DNA from: Lachnospiraceae bacterium
GTDB lineage: Bacteria; Bacillota_A; Clostridia; Lachnospirales; Lachnospiraceae
Assembly (NCBI GenBank): GCA_017620345.1
Contig: JAFZQP010000136.1
Span: forward strand, 1 to 51,352
Reading direction: 5' to 3'
Length of the DNA stretch: 51,352 bases
This document shows positions 17,282 through 26,531 of the stretch, in pieces. The translations under genes were made by a program, and so were the position numbers. Numbering within the stretch: position 1 is the stretch's first letter; every line of letters begins with the position of its first letter. Below the pieces are notes generated by a model. It was not told the DNA's origin. It ran no database searches and was given only the letters and a program-made list of their open reading frames with translations.

Positions 17282-19651
17282 ATGCCATCGTGGATCATAG
17301 TTGTTGATGATGACGTTACAAATCTGAAGATCGCAGGACAGATACTGTCGAAAAATAATATGAGGGTCACTGCGCTCAAATCGGGAAAGAGCCTGCTTGA
17401 TTACGTGCGGCAGAACGGTGCCCCGGATCTGATACTTCTCGATCTTAACATGCCGGAGATGGACGGCTTTGAGACATATACGAAGTACCGTGAACTTGAG
17501 GAGGAACTCAGTATCCCGGCTACACCCATCGTGTTCCTGACGGCCGATGAAGACAGGACGAACGAGAGCAGGGGATTTGAGATGGGAGTTTCCGACTATA
17601 TCAGGAAGCCTTTTGATCCCGATGTTCTTGTAAGACGTGTGGGCAACATTGTCAGCACACACGGGCAGATGCTCAAATATGAGACTGAAGCCACGATAGA
17701 TAAGCTCACCGGTTTTCTCAACAAATACAATGCTAACGAAAAGATCTCAGAGTTGTGCCGGACGCAGGCCGGTACGCTCATGATCATAGATCTCGATTCT
17801 TTCAAGCTTGTCAATGATATATACGGTCACGATATGGGCGACCGCGTTCTTGCTGCTTTTTCCAGGATACTCACCGAAAATATGTCATATCCCGGAACTT
17901 TCGGCCGTGTCGGCGGAGACGAGTTCCTTGTGTTCGCGCAGAATCTGAAGGAAGAAAAAGATATCAGCAAATATTCCGAAGCGATCAACAGAGACCTGAT
18001 CATCGAGGCGCGCAAGATGATGGGAGAGGATATGAGTATCCCGCTCGGCGCATCGATAGGTGCTGTTCTGATACCCGAGCAGGGAACCGAATTCAATGAA
18101 CTCTACCGCCTGTCAGACAGAGCACTCTACACGATCAAGAGTAACGGAAAGCACGGATATTCACTTTTCAAGGAAGACGATAACGATAATGATATCCCGC
18201 CTGACATAAGTCTTGCGATGCTGACCAACATCCTTGAGGAAAGAAGCATTCCCCAGAATGCGATGTGGATGGGTAAGGAAGCGTTCGGAAACGTTTACAG
18301 ATACATGATCAGATACATGGACAGATATCGCGGCACCGCATACAAGATGCTCTTTACCGCACGGTTCATCCCAAAAGATCTGTCCGAATCCGAGAAGGAA
18401 AAGATCATGATAAGCCTTCGTGAACTTCTGCAGGAGTCTCTTCGAAACAGCGATATCATGATGCAGATCGGAGAAAATCATTTCTTCCTGATGCTTCCCG
18501 AAATAAGTGATTATAACGTTAACCGTGTTACGGAGCGCGTTATGCATTCGTGGAAGAATAACGAATACAGCGGACTGGTGGAACTTGAGGTCGAGACCGA
18601 GAGTACCGATCCGGATATGCATGAAAGTAACATAGAGGGCGTAGACGTCGATAATCAGATAGTCATCGCTAACGATAATGAGGTGGATCTTGAGTTCATG
18701 AGCAGCGCGCTTCAGGCAAAAGGTTTTATCGTGACCTCGGTAAAGAGCGGGGAAGAGCTGCTTAAATTCTTAAGTGAGAACATGGTGAACCTCATGATCA
18801 TCAAAGCCGATATGCCCGAAATGAGCGGACTTGATGCGATCATTCAGATAAGAAGGATGGGCGGAGCATTAAGACGCACTCCGCTGCTTCTCATAGCCGG
18901 GGATGATCCGGATGTTGAGCAAAGGGCGCTTGAACTCGGCGTGACTGATTTTATCAGAATGCCCGTATCTGCTGACAAGTTATGCCTTCAGGTCAATAAC
19001 GACCTGACACTTTCGCTTCTGAAAAATCATATGTCGCAGGAAGTTGAAAAGAAGACGGAGGAAAACGAACAGCTTAGTACGCATATCATCAAAGCGCTCG
19101 CGTATGCGATAGATGCCAAGGATAAATACACCAACGGTCACTCGAGCCGTGTTGCCGAGTATTCGAAGGAGATATCAGCAAGATACGGATATAACGAGAA
19201 GGAGCAGAATGAGATCTATATCATCGGTCTTCTTCATGACGTAGGAAAGATCGGTATCCCGGATGCGATAATCAACAAGAAGGACAGACTGACCGATGAG
19301 GAGTATGAGGTCATCAAGAAACATCCCGTCATAGGTACACAGATACTTGAGACGATCACGGAGATGCCCAATCTTTCAAACGGTGCAAGATGGCATCATG
19401 AAAGATATGACGGTAAGGGATATCCGGACGGACTTTCAGGAGAGGATATTCCGGAGGTTGCAAGGATAATCGCGGTCGCTGATGCGTATGATGCAATGAC
19501 CAGTCACAGAAGTTACAGGGATACCCTTCCGCAGGAAAAGGTCCGGGCGGAGATCGAAAGATGCAGGGGGACGCAGTTCGATCCGCAGTTCGCGGATATC
19601 ATGATAAACATCATCGATGAAGATAAGGATTATCAGCTGAGGGAGAAGTAA
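17282..19651 (+). CDS. Response regulator with GGDEF, pseudo-receiver and HD-GYP domains
   Basis: This 789-residue cytosolic protein combines c-di-GMP synthesis and breakdown. It starts at 17282 after AAGGAG; a TTG five codons upstream is less likely. Order: receiver (Asp54 in LLDLNMPEMDG), GGDEF cyclase with intact GGDEF at 211-215 and no obvious RxxD inhibitory site, a region of about 300-445 resembling a degenerate GGDEF (IGENHFFLMLP), a second receiver-like domain (about 455-575) whose acceptor Asp is replaced by Lys (IIKADMPEM), and an HD-GYP phosphodiesterase (about 595-780) with HD in LLHDVGKIG and HHERYDGKGYPDG. It lies between hybrid kinases that could feed the first receiver. Confidence 0.92.
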   Translation: MPSWIIVVDDDVTNLKIAGQILSKNNMRVTALKSGKSLLDYVRQNGAPDLILLDLNMPEMDGFETYTKYRELEEELSIPATPIVFLTADEDRTNESRGFEMGVSDYIRKPFDPDVLVRRVGNIVSTHGQMLKYETEATIDKLTGFLNKYNANEKISELCRTQAGTLMIIDLDSFKLVNDIYGHDMGDRVLAAFSRILTENMSYPGTFGRVGGDEFLVFAQNLKEEKDISKYSEAINRDLIIEARKMMGEDMSIPLGASIGAVLIPEQGTEFNELYRLSDRALYTIKSNGKHGYSLFKEDDNDNDIPPDISLAMLTNILEERSIPQNAMWMGKEAFGNVYRYMIRYMDRYRGTAYKMLFTARFIPKDLSESEKEKIMISLRELLQESLRNSDIMMQIGENHFFLMLPEISDYNVNRVTERVMHSWKNNEYSGLVELEVETESTDPDMHESNIEGVDVDNQIVIANDNEVDLEFMSSALQAKGFIVTSVKSGEELLKFLSENMVNLMIIKADMPEMSGLDAIIQIRRMGGALRRTPLLLIAGDDPDVEQRALELGVTDFIRMPVSADKLCLQVNNDLTLSLLKNHMSQEVEKKTEENEQLSTHIIKALAYAIDAKDKYTNGHSSRVAEYSKEISARYGYNEKEQNEIYIIGLLHDVGKIGIPDAIINKKDRLTDEEYEVIKKHPVIGTQILETITEMPNLSNGARWHHERYDGKGYPDGLSGEDIPEVARIIAVADAYDAMTSHRSYRDTLPQEKVRAEIERCRGTQFDPQFADIMINIIDEDKDYQLREK

Positions 19652-22306
19652 ATGGATATAAAAGACAACAAGGATAACAGAGACAATAACGAACTGTTCA
19701 TGTCTTCTCATCTTATGATGATCCTGACTTATACGATCTTTTCGATCATACTGATCGGAGAGATTTTTGTAATGTCATGGGAAAAATGGGCGATAGTCCT
19801 GATCGCGGCCGGGGTGCTGACGGCATGGTACATACATTTTTCCCAGATCGGTAACGATCATCTGAGACTGTGGATATGTTCGATCCTCATGATGGTCACG
19901 TTCTTTTACTACGGAACCCATGATACAAGTACATATGATCTGGCTGTTGTCATCTGCGTTGTTATGCTCCTGTACACGATGACTGCGATCCCCTCGCTCG
20001 TTACGCTGTGTCAGGTGTCATATTACGTGACGCTCGTCTATGAGATATACAATCTTGTAAATAACGGTACCGAATTCGATCAGCTCCTTATATCGCGGAC
20101 GCTTCTCCATGTTGCGGTCGTTACGATGACCGGATGGATAAGCAGGACGATCATTGAAAAATGGAATGAGGTGCTGGGGCGGTCGAAAGAAGAGATCGCC
20201 GGGCTTATGGAGACAACGATCAAGCTCAATGATTTTCTGGCGAATGTGTCACATGAGATCAGGACGCCGATCAACGCGATACTCGGATTGTGCCGTATGA
20301 GCATAGATGATGAGGAGAATGAGGAAAAAAAGGGCAAGCTCATGTCGATAGAGGCAGCGGGCAAGCGTATAGGAGAGCAGATATCGGATATCCTTGATTA
20401 TTCCGAGGTCGACAGAAGAAATGTTGCCAATAACTGCGAGGATTATATGCTCTCGTCGGTGCTCAACGATCTTGTCAACGAACTCAAGCCTTATATCAAC
20501 AAAGACATAGAACTGATCATTGACGTCGATCCGTCAATTCCGCTCGTTCTCAATACCGATGTCAGCAAACTCAAGAAGATACTGTGGCATCTTGTTGTCA
20601 ACGGCATCAAATATACGAAGGAAGGCGGAGTATATGTTCATATGTTCCGCATACCGCACGATTACGGCGTTAATCTGTGCATAGAAGTAAGGGATACCGG
20701 AATCGGTATGGATGAGGCTCAGTTGGAGAAGATCCGCGAGGGCATGTTCAAGGCGGATTCCGGAAGAGCGCGCGCAACGAGCGGTCTGGGACTTGGACTG
20801 CAGATAGTCCGCGGCTTTGTCCAGGCGCTCGGCGGCTTTATGACGATCGAGAGCGTGCTCGGTTCGGGTACTTATGTCAAAGTCAGCATACCGAACAAAG
20901 TCATAGATCCAAGTGAGTGTATGTCATTTAAGGACAGAGACAGCGTCAGCCTCGGATCGTTCCTGCATTTTGAAAAATTCTCCAATCAGAATGTCAGGGA
21001 GTACTATGATTCAATGGTCATGAACATCGTTACCGGACTGAAGGTCACGATGCACAGGGTTGACAATATCAATTCACTGCGTGCTCTTATCGATAACAAG
21101 AGACTGACCCATCTCTTTGCAGGACCTGAGGAATACAACGATGCAGTTGATTATATGGAGGAACTTGCAAGGAAGATCATCGTTACGGTTGTAGCGAATC
21201 CCGAAGAACTCATGACCCCGCCCAATTCGCGTATCCGCGTGATGCCAAAACCGTTCTACTGCTTCCCGGTCATCAGTGTTCTTATGAGCAAGCCCGGAGA
21301 TGAGTTCATTGAGGAAGGCACGCTTACGTTCCCGGGAGCACGTGTACTTGTTGTTGATGATGAACCCATGAACCTTATAGTTTCTTCAGGTCTGTTCAAA
21401 CGGTACGGTATGGTTGTGACCACTTGTGACTCGGGCCAGAAGGCTATAGAACTGTGTCGTGAAAATGAATATGACGTCATATTCATGGATCATATGATGC
21501 CGGGTATGGACGGCGTTGAAGCGATGAAGAGGATCAGATCCGAACAGTCGCGTGACAGGAAGGTCGTTCCGGTCGTTGCATTTACGGCCAATGCCGTAAG
21601 CTCCGCAAAAGAGATGTTCAGACGCGAGGGATTTGACGGTTTTGTCGGCAAGCCTGTGGATCATGTTGAACTTGAAAGGGTACTGCGCCGCATACTTCCT
21701 TCACATCTTGTGGTGATCGAGGAAAATGTCACGCCTGCACCGAAATCTTCCGAAACGTCTGCACCGAAGCTTTCCGAAACACCCGCACCGGCATGGAAAT
21801 CTGAAGGAGAAAAGGTTGCAGAAGGAAAACCTGCGGAAGAAAAAACTGCAGAAGAAAAGCCTGCAGGAGATAACAGTGCGATAATGCAGAATCTTACCCG
21901 CATAGGGGTTGATGTTGAAAAGGGCCTGTATTACAGCCAGGGAGATGAAGAGTTTTATATAACACTGGTCAGGCAGTTCGCCAAGGAATCCGATTCCAAG
22001 AAAAAGGCCATGGCTGCTGCGCTTGAGTCGAACAAACTTAAAGATTATTCGATCCAGGTGCATTCGATAAAGAGCACTTCAAAGATGATCGGCGCGATGT
22101 CGCTCTCGGAAGATGCAAAGAAGCTTGAGGAGGCTGCAAAGGCCGAAGATAACGGTTATGTTCGTGCCAACCATGAAGCTATGATGAATAAATACGAGCG
22201 TGTGATATCCGCTATAGGGGCGCCGGACACACAGGAAGACGTCGCTGAAGATGAGATACTGGAATTCGATCCCATTGGTGATGGCGAGGAAGGAGGAAGA
22301 AAATGA
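19652..22306 (+). CDS. Hybrid histidine kinase with receiver and HPt domains
   Basis: An 884-residue membrane kinase. Several hydrophobic helices (about 21-165) precede HisKA (His201 in VSHEIRTP) and HATPase (VRDTGIGM, SGLGLGLQI). A receiver-like stretch of about 440-550 lacks the usual acidic residues and is probably degenerate. A true receiver follows (Asp613 in FMDHMMPGMDG), then a flexible linker rich in Pro, Ala, Glu and Lys (about 695-745) and an HPt domain with His804 in VHSIKSTSK. It therefore holds a full phosphorelay in one chain and is the only HPt I can see near the other two hybrid kinases. The ATG directly follows the preceding stop codon, and it overlaps the next gene by four bases. 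Confidence 0.92.
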   Translation: MDIKDNKDNRDNNELFMSSHLMMILTYTIFSIILIGEIFVMSWEKWAIVLIAAGVLTAWYIHFSQIGNDHLRLWICSILMMVTFFYYGTHDTSTYDLAVVICVVMLLYTMTAIPSLVTLCQVSYYVTLVYEIYNLVNNGTEFDQLLISRTLLHVAVVTMTGWISRTIIEKWNEVLGRSKEEIAGLMETTIKLNDFLANVSHEIRTPINAILGLCRMSIDDEENEEKKGKLMSIEAAGKRIGEQISDILDYSEVDRRNVANNCEDYMLSSVLNDLVNELKPYINKDIELIIDVDPSIPLVLNTDVSKLKKILWHLVVNGIKYTKEGGVYVHMFRIPHDYGVNLCIEVRDTGIGMDEAQLEKIREGMFKADSGRARATSGLGLGLQIVRGFVQALGGFMTIESVLGSGTYVKVSIPNKVIDPSECMSFKDRDSVSLGSFLHFEKFSNQNVREYYDSMVMNIVTGLKVTMHRVDNINSLRALIDNKRLTHLFAGPEEYNDAVDYMEELARKIIVTVVANPEELMTPPNSRIRVMPKPFYCFPVISVLMSKPGDEFIEEGTLTFPGARVLVVDDEPMNLIVSSGLFKRYGMVVTTCDSGQKAIELCRENEYDVIFMDHMMPGMDGVEAMKRIRSEQSRDRKVVPVVAFTANAVSSAKEMFRREGFDGFVGKPVDHVELERVLRRILPSHLVVIEENVTPAPKSSETSAPKLSETPAPAWKSEGEKVAEGKPAEEKTAEEKPAGDNSAIMQNLTRIGVDVEKGLYYSQGDEEFYITLVRQFAKESDSKKKAMAAALESNKLKDYSIQVHSIKSTSKMIGAMSLSEDAKKLEEAAKAEDNGYVRANHEAMMNKYERVISAIGAPDTQEDVAEDEILEFDPIGDGEEGGRK

Positions 22307-25047
22307 GTCTTTCTTTTTCTGATTTTGTTAATTACCTTTTTAATCAAAAAGAAAAAAATGATGACGGGGTCGATGTAAACAAACTGATATTCGCCTCCAC
22401 GATGAATAAGATGAAGTTCGCAAACGGTGCCGTGATCATCCTGATGCTTTGCGCATTTATCGCGAGCTTTTCTGCAAAACATGCGAATGCGGAGTATATC
22501 ACGGCATACAGGATAGTGTATTCTTCGGTGCTGCTCGTCGCGCTGATCGATGAAATAGGTCTGTTCTATATTAGCCGTGACTTTGACAGGAGATATAAAC
22601 TTCTGACCTATTACGCTACGATCGCGATCTGCATTTCTCAGGTTTGGGCGATAGCCGCGACCTGTGTTAATGCGTATGCCATAGGATTTGTCAATCCGAG
22701 CCTTTATATCGCAACATCGATGTTACTGCCTATGTGCATGTATATGAACGCTCTGGCCTATGCGGTGATCACCGAAATGTGTGATATAGCTATGATCATC
22801 GTATATATCAGGCTGACGAATGCCATCACTTCTCCGGCTCCGGAACCCATAGTTATCGCTACTATACTGTTCATAAGACTGATATTCGCTCTGATGTTGT
22901 ATTTCACCCAGTATACCATCAGGGTAAGATCGCTTAAATATGAGAAACAGCAGAAGGAGATCAGTGATCTGAGTAACGCCCAGAACAGATTTTTCTCAAG
23001 CATGAGCCATGAGATCAGAACACCCATCAATACGATCATCGGACTAAACGAGATGATCCTTCGCGAAAAGGTCAGTGATGAGGTTGCGGAAGATGCTGCC
23101 AATATACGTGCTGCCAGCAATATGCTTCTGCATCTGATAAATGATATCCTCGACATGTCCAAGATATCTTCAGGCCAGATGAGGCTGACTCCGGTGAATT
23201 ACCGGCCGGGCGACATGCTGTCCGAGATAGTCGGCATGCTGTGGCTTCGGACCAAGGAAAAGGGACTGGAATTCAATATCGAACTTGCACCGGATATACC
23301 GTCGGAACTGTACGGAGATGAAGTCAGGATCAAGCAGATCCTCATCAATGTACTTAATAATGCGATCAAATACACCAAGAAGGGTTCGGTGACCCTGACC
23401 ATTCAGTGTAACGGGATACACGACGGAACCGCGGATATAGTTTATTCTGTCAAGGATACCGGCGTTGGTATCAAGAAAGAGAACATACCGCACCTGTTTA
23501 CTGCGTTCAGGCGTGTTGATGAAGAGGCAAACCGCTATATCGAGGGTACCGGTCTGGGTCTGTCGATAGTTAAACAGCTGACAGAACTTATGGGCGGAAA
23601 AGTCACCGTAAACAGTCTGTATACCCAGGGGTCGACATTTATAATCGAAATACCCCAGACCGTTACGGATTATACCGCGATAGGAAGCATCAATTTTGAG
23701 GAAAAGCACAAGAATAATATGTCAGGCACATACCGGTGCGCGTTCGAAGCACCCAATGCCCGCGTTCTTGTTGTTGATGATAATGAATCCAATCTTCTCG
23801 TTGCCGAAAAGCTCCTTCGCGATACGAAGGTCATCCTTGATGCTGTGCACAGCGGAGAGGAGGCACTGGCGAAGACTCTTGAGAGATCTTATGATCTGAT
23901 ACTTATGGATCATCTCATGCCTGAAATGGATGGCATAGAATGTTTCCATAAGATCAGGGATCAGGTCGGAGGTTTGTCCAAGAACGCCAAGGTGATCGCA
24001 CTTACGGCAAATGCCGGCAGCGAGAACCGTAAGTTATACTCCTCCGAAGGATTTGACGGATATATCGTTAAGCCTATCGATGTCAGGGAACTTGAGGCGG
24101 AGATGATAAGGCTCCTTCCGGCAAATCTTGTGACCAAACTCGGAAACGATGAGAACATTGTCGAGGAAAGTATGTCATGGCTTGATTCCCGCAGCAAGAA
24201 GAGATCCGTGCTGATCACAACGGAGAGCGTTGCTGATCTTCCGCCTTCACTGATCAGAAAGTACAAGCTTGATGTAATAGCTCATAAAGTCGAAACGGAA
24301 AACGGGATTTTTGCCGATGCGGAAGAGATCGACTCCGACGGACTTCTTGAGTATCTCAGGACACATAAAACCGTCGACACCCATGCACCGTCTGTCAAGG
24401 AACATGAGGATTTCTTTGCCGGAGTACTTTCCAAAGCAAATAATATTGTCCACCTGACTGTATCGACAAGAGTGAACCACAGCAGTTTTGATCTTGCGTC
24501 TGAAGGTGCGGCGGCATTTAACAATGTTACGATATTTGATACATACCATCTTTCAACAGGGCAGGGACTGATGGTACTTGACGCATGCCGTATGGCAGCA
24601 GAAGGCCTGTCGGTCGGAGAGATCATAAGCAATCTTGAGGATATCAGAAAACGTGTGCAGACAAGCTTCATAGTCGACAATCTTGATTTTCTTGCCCAGA
24701 ACCTGCAGGTCAACAGCAGGCTCGCGCAGCTTGGAAAGACGATAATGTTCCATCCGGTGATCTACATGAAAAACGGGAACCTGAGCATCAGCAGGTTTTA
24801 TTTCGGATCACGCCAGCGCGCATGGAGCAAGTATATTTCATCGGCACTTTCGCAGGTATCCGATATAGACAAGAGAGTCCTGTTTGTCACATATGTCGGG
24901 CTTACCAAGAAAGATCTCGATTTCATAAAGAGTCTTGTAGATAAGAAAGTGCATTTTGACAATATCTACTTCCAGAAGGCGTCGCCGACGATAGCGGTCA
25001 ACTCCGGACCAGGAACATTCGGCCTGTTGTTTGAGAGGAAAAAATAG
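22303..25047 (+). CDS. Hybrid histidine kinase fused to a DegV lipid-binding domain
   Basis: A 914-residue protein starting at ATG 22303 after AGGAGG and overlapping the upstream stop. About six membrane helices (38-210) lead to HisKA (His236 in MSHEIRTP), HATPase (VKDTGVGI, GTGLGLSI) and a receiver (Asp536 in LMDHLMPEMDG). Residues about 632-912 are a DegV/FakB-like domain (ITTESVADLPP, FDTYHLSTGQGLMVLDA, SGPGTFGLLF). DegV proteins bind a fatty acid. Here the family's His before GPG is Asn900, and the GGRIS loop is changed to QVNSRLA, whereas the stand-alone DegV protein at 31917 keeps both. A kinase ending in a lipid-binding module suggests sensing of fatty acids or membrane state. The frame is continuous across the fusion. 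Confidence 0.9.
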   Translation: MSLSFSDFVNYLFNQKEKNDDGVDVNKLIFASTMNKMKFANGAVIILMLCAFIASFSAKHANAEYITAYRIVYSSVLLVALIDEIGLFYISRDFDRRYKLLTYYATIAICISQVWAIAATCVNAYAIGFVNPSLYIATSMLLPMCMYMNALAYAVITEMCDIAMIIVYIRLTNAITSPAPEPIVIATILFIRLIFALMLYFTQYTIRVRSLKYEKQQKEISDLSNAQNRFFSSMSHEIRTPINTIIGLNEMILREKVSDEVAEDAANIRAASNMLLHLINDILDMSKISSGQMRLTPVNYRPGDMLSEIVGMLWLRTKEKGLEFNIELAPDIPSELYGDEVRIKQILINVLNNAIKYTKKGSVTLTIQCNGIHDGTADIVYSVKDTGVGIKKENIPHLFTAFRRVDEEANRYIEGTGLGLSIVKQLTELMGGKVTVNSLYTQGSTFIIEIPQTVTDYTAIGSINFEEKHKNNMSGTYRCAFEAPNARVLVVDDNESNLLVAEKLLRDTKVILDAVHSGEEALAKTLERSYDLILMDHLMPEMDGIECFHKIRDQVGGLSKNAKVIALTANAGSENRKLYSSEGFDGYIVKPIDVRELEAEMIRLLPANLVTKLGNDENIVEESMSWLDSRSKKRSVLITTESVADLPPSLIRKYKLDVIAHKVETENGIFADAEEIDSDGLLEYLRTHKTVDTHAPSVKEHEDFFAGVLSKANNIVHLTVSTRVNHSSFDLASEGAAAFNNVTIFDTYHLSTGQGLMVLDACRMAAEGLSVGEIISNLEDIRKRVQTSFIVDNLDFLAQNLQVNSRLAQLGKTIMFHPVIYMKNGNLSISRFYFGSRQRAWSKYISSALSQVSDIDKRVLFVTYVGLTKKDLDFIKSLVDKKVHFDNIYFQKASPTIAVNSGPGTFGLLFERKK

Positions 25048-25055
25048 GGGAAAGT

Positions 25056-26087
25056 ATGCCGGATTCAGCAGTAAAAGCAAGAGAGAGCGGACCGGATCTT
25101 GTCAGATCCATCGCCTGTTTCTTCGTGGTCGGTGCGCATTTTTACCTTAACATGGGATACTATGATGAACCCATGGCAGGGGGAAAGATGTTTGTCATGA
25201 CAGCGTTGCGGTGGCTGTTTGTGACCGCAGTCCCGCTGTTTTTCATGCTCACCGGTTACTTCAAGAAGAACAAGACCGCCTGCAGGGCCCACTACATGGC
25301 CCTGATCCCGCTTGTCATATCATATGTGGTCATATCTACGGCCAAGATGATACTGTATAACAGGCTGTACGGCAGGATTTACGGTATCAAAGAGATGTTT
25401 GTCAATCTCGGCAATTATCAGATCGCCTGGTATATGGGCCTGTATCTGTGCGTTTTTCTGCTAATCCCTTTTCTTAATAAAGCATGGTATGCGCTTGATG
25501 AAAAAGAGCAGAAGATACTTATAGCAACACTTGTATTTCTGTGCACGATCTATCCCGTGTTCAACTACATAGCACCGTCATATTTTATCGGTATATATCC
25601 TGTGCTGTTCTATTTCCTCGGGATCGCGGTAAGGGACAGGAAGCCGCGGCCTAACAGAGCGGTACTGTTTGCGGTACTTGTGATAACCGTTGCGGCCGAA
25701 GCGTTCATCAGTATGAAGTTTACGTCAACGGGAGTGTTTGACTGGAATCTTATATCTACAGCTGATGGGACATACGGAACACTGTTCATATCGATATGCA
25801 CCGTTTGTATCTTTCTGATGTTTTATGATGTTACGATAAGATCAAAAGCGATCGCGAAGATACTGGCGGCGATAAGCTCGGTATCGTTTGAGATATACCT
25901 GTTTGCGGGAGCATATGATGCCATCATATATCAGTATCTGAAGAGATATGTAAGCGGATGTGTCAACGCTTTCTGGTGGTTCTGTGTGACCGTTCCGCTA
26001 AGCTTTACCTGTGCCGTGGCCTCATCACTCATATTTCATAAGATAGTGATGACCATCCTTGATATGACAAAGAAAGAGGAGCGCTGA
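25056..26087 (+). CDS. Acyltransferase family 3 membrane protein
   Basis: A 343-residue integral membrane protein with about ten hydrophobic helices, typical of the OafA/WecH-like acyltransferase-3 family, which moves acetyl or other acyl groups onto sugars or peptides at the membrane. The first helix carries the family pattern LVRSIACFFVVGAHF with the conserved His, followed by FVTAVPLFFMLTGYF. AGGGGAAAG precedes the ATG, eight bases after the DegV-kinase stop, so it is the last gene of the signalling operon. A strong terminator follows. The acceptor is unknown; cell-wall or exopolysaccharide modification controlled by the adjacent kinases is a reasonable inference. Confidence 0.85.
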   Translation: MPDSAVKARESGPDLVRSIACFFVVGAHFYLNMGYYDEPMAGGKMFVMTALRWLFVTAVPLFFMLTGYFKKNKTACRAHYMALIPLVISYVVISTAKMILYNRLYGRIYGIKEMFVNLGNYQIAWYMGLYLCVFLLIPFLNKAWYALDEKEQKILIATLVFLCTIYPVFNYIAPSYFIGIYPVLFYFLGIAVRDRKPRPNRAVLFAVLVITVAAEAFISMKFTSTGVFDWNLISTADGTYGTLFISICTVCIFLMFYDVTIRSKAIAKILAAISSVSFEIYLFAGAYDAIIYQYLKRYVSGCVNAFWWFCVTVPLSFTCAVASSLIFHKIVMTILDMTKKEER

Positions 26088-26105
26088 ATGCGCTCCTACT
26101 TTTTT
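26077..26105 (+). terminator. Terminator between convergent genes at 26.1 kb
   Basis: An 8-bp perfect stem (26077-26084 with 26090-26097) with a 5-base loop is followed by six T. It overlaps the stop of the acyltransferase gene and the end of the convergent minus-strand gene. Confidence 0.88.
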
Positions 26106-26515
26106 GCATATACGGTATGTCCGTTTGCCAGATCAACGCCATCGGAACTGCAGCTCCTGCGGTGGAACTGTTCAAGAAGTCTTGCGTCACAGTGGCTGGC
26201 GTGTTCTATTTTCAAGTCGAACATCTCGCTCGTTGCCTTGAATGCCCGGTGCTCATCACGTAGCTGCCTGGCAAGCCAGTCGTTTTCCTTGTCATCCCTC
26301 AGAACTGAATTCTGACGGTCACCCATGTCGCGGGAAACGCTTACTATATCCTTATGGGGCTTATAATTGACATATCCCTTTTTGCGTACATTTCCTGCCG
26401 GAGACTTTGCCTTTCCGGCAGTTGTTTTGCCTGTACCCTTGGCTTTTTTTATTGCTCTATTTATGATCCAAAATACTATGGCCGCCCATATGACAGTTAT
26501 CAATCCGGAACCCAT
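26096..26515 (-). CDS. Small membrane-anchored protein of unknown function
   Basis: A 139-residue protein with one N-terminal hydrophobic helix (about 4-20), a basic Lys/Gly/Ala-rich stretch (about 22-50) and a charged, probably helical soluble part. I do not recognise the family. GAGGT six bases before the ATG supports the start. It follows the SPFH gene by 16 bases in an operon. SPFH genes are often paired with an NfeD-like gene, but this protein has no NfeD features, so it may be a different partner of the SPFH assembly. The C-terminal part has two Cys and several His (HASHCDARLLEQFHRRSCSS) that could bind metal. Confidence 0.7.
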   Translation of the reverse strand: MGSGLITVIWAAIVFWIINRAIKKAKGTGKTTAGKAKSPAGNVRKKGYVNYKPHKDIVSVSRDMGDRQNSVLRDDKENDWLARQLRDEHRAFKATSEMFDLKIEHASHCDARLLEQFHRRSCSSDGVDLANGHTVYAKK

Positions 26516-26531
26516 ATCACTACCTCATCAA

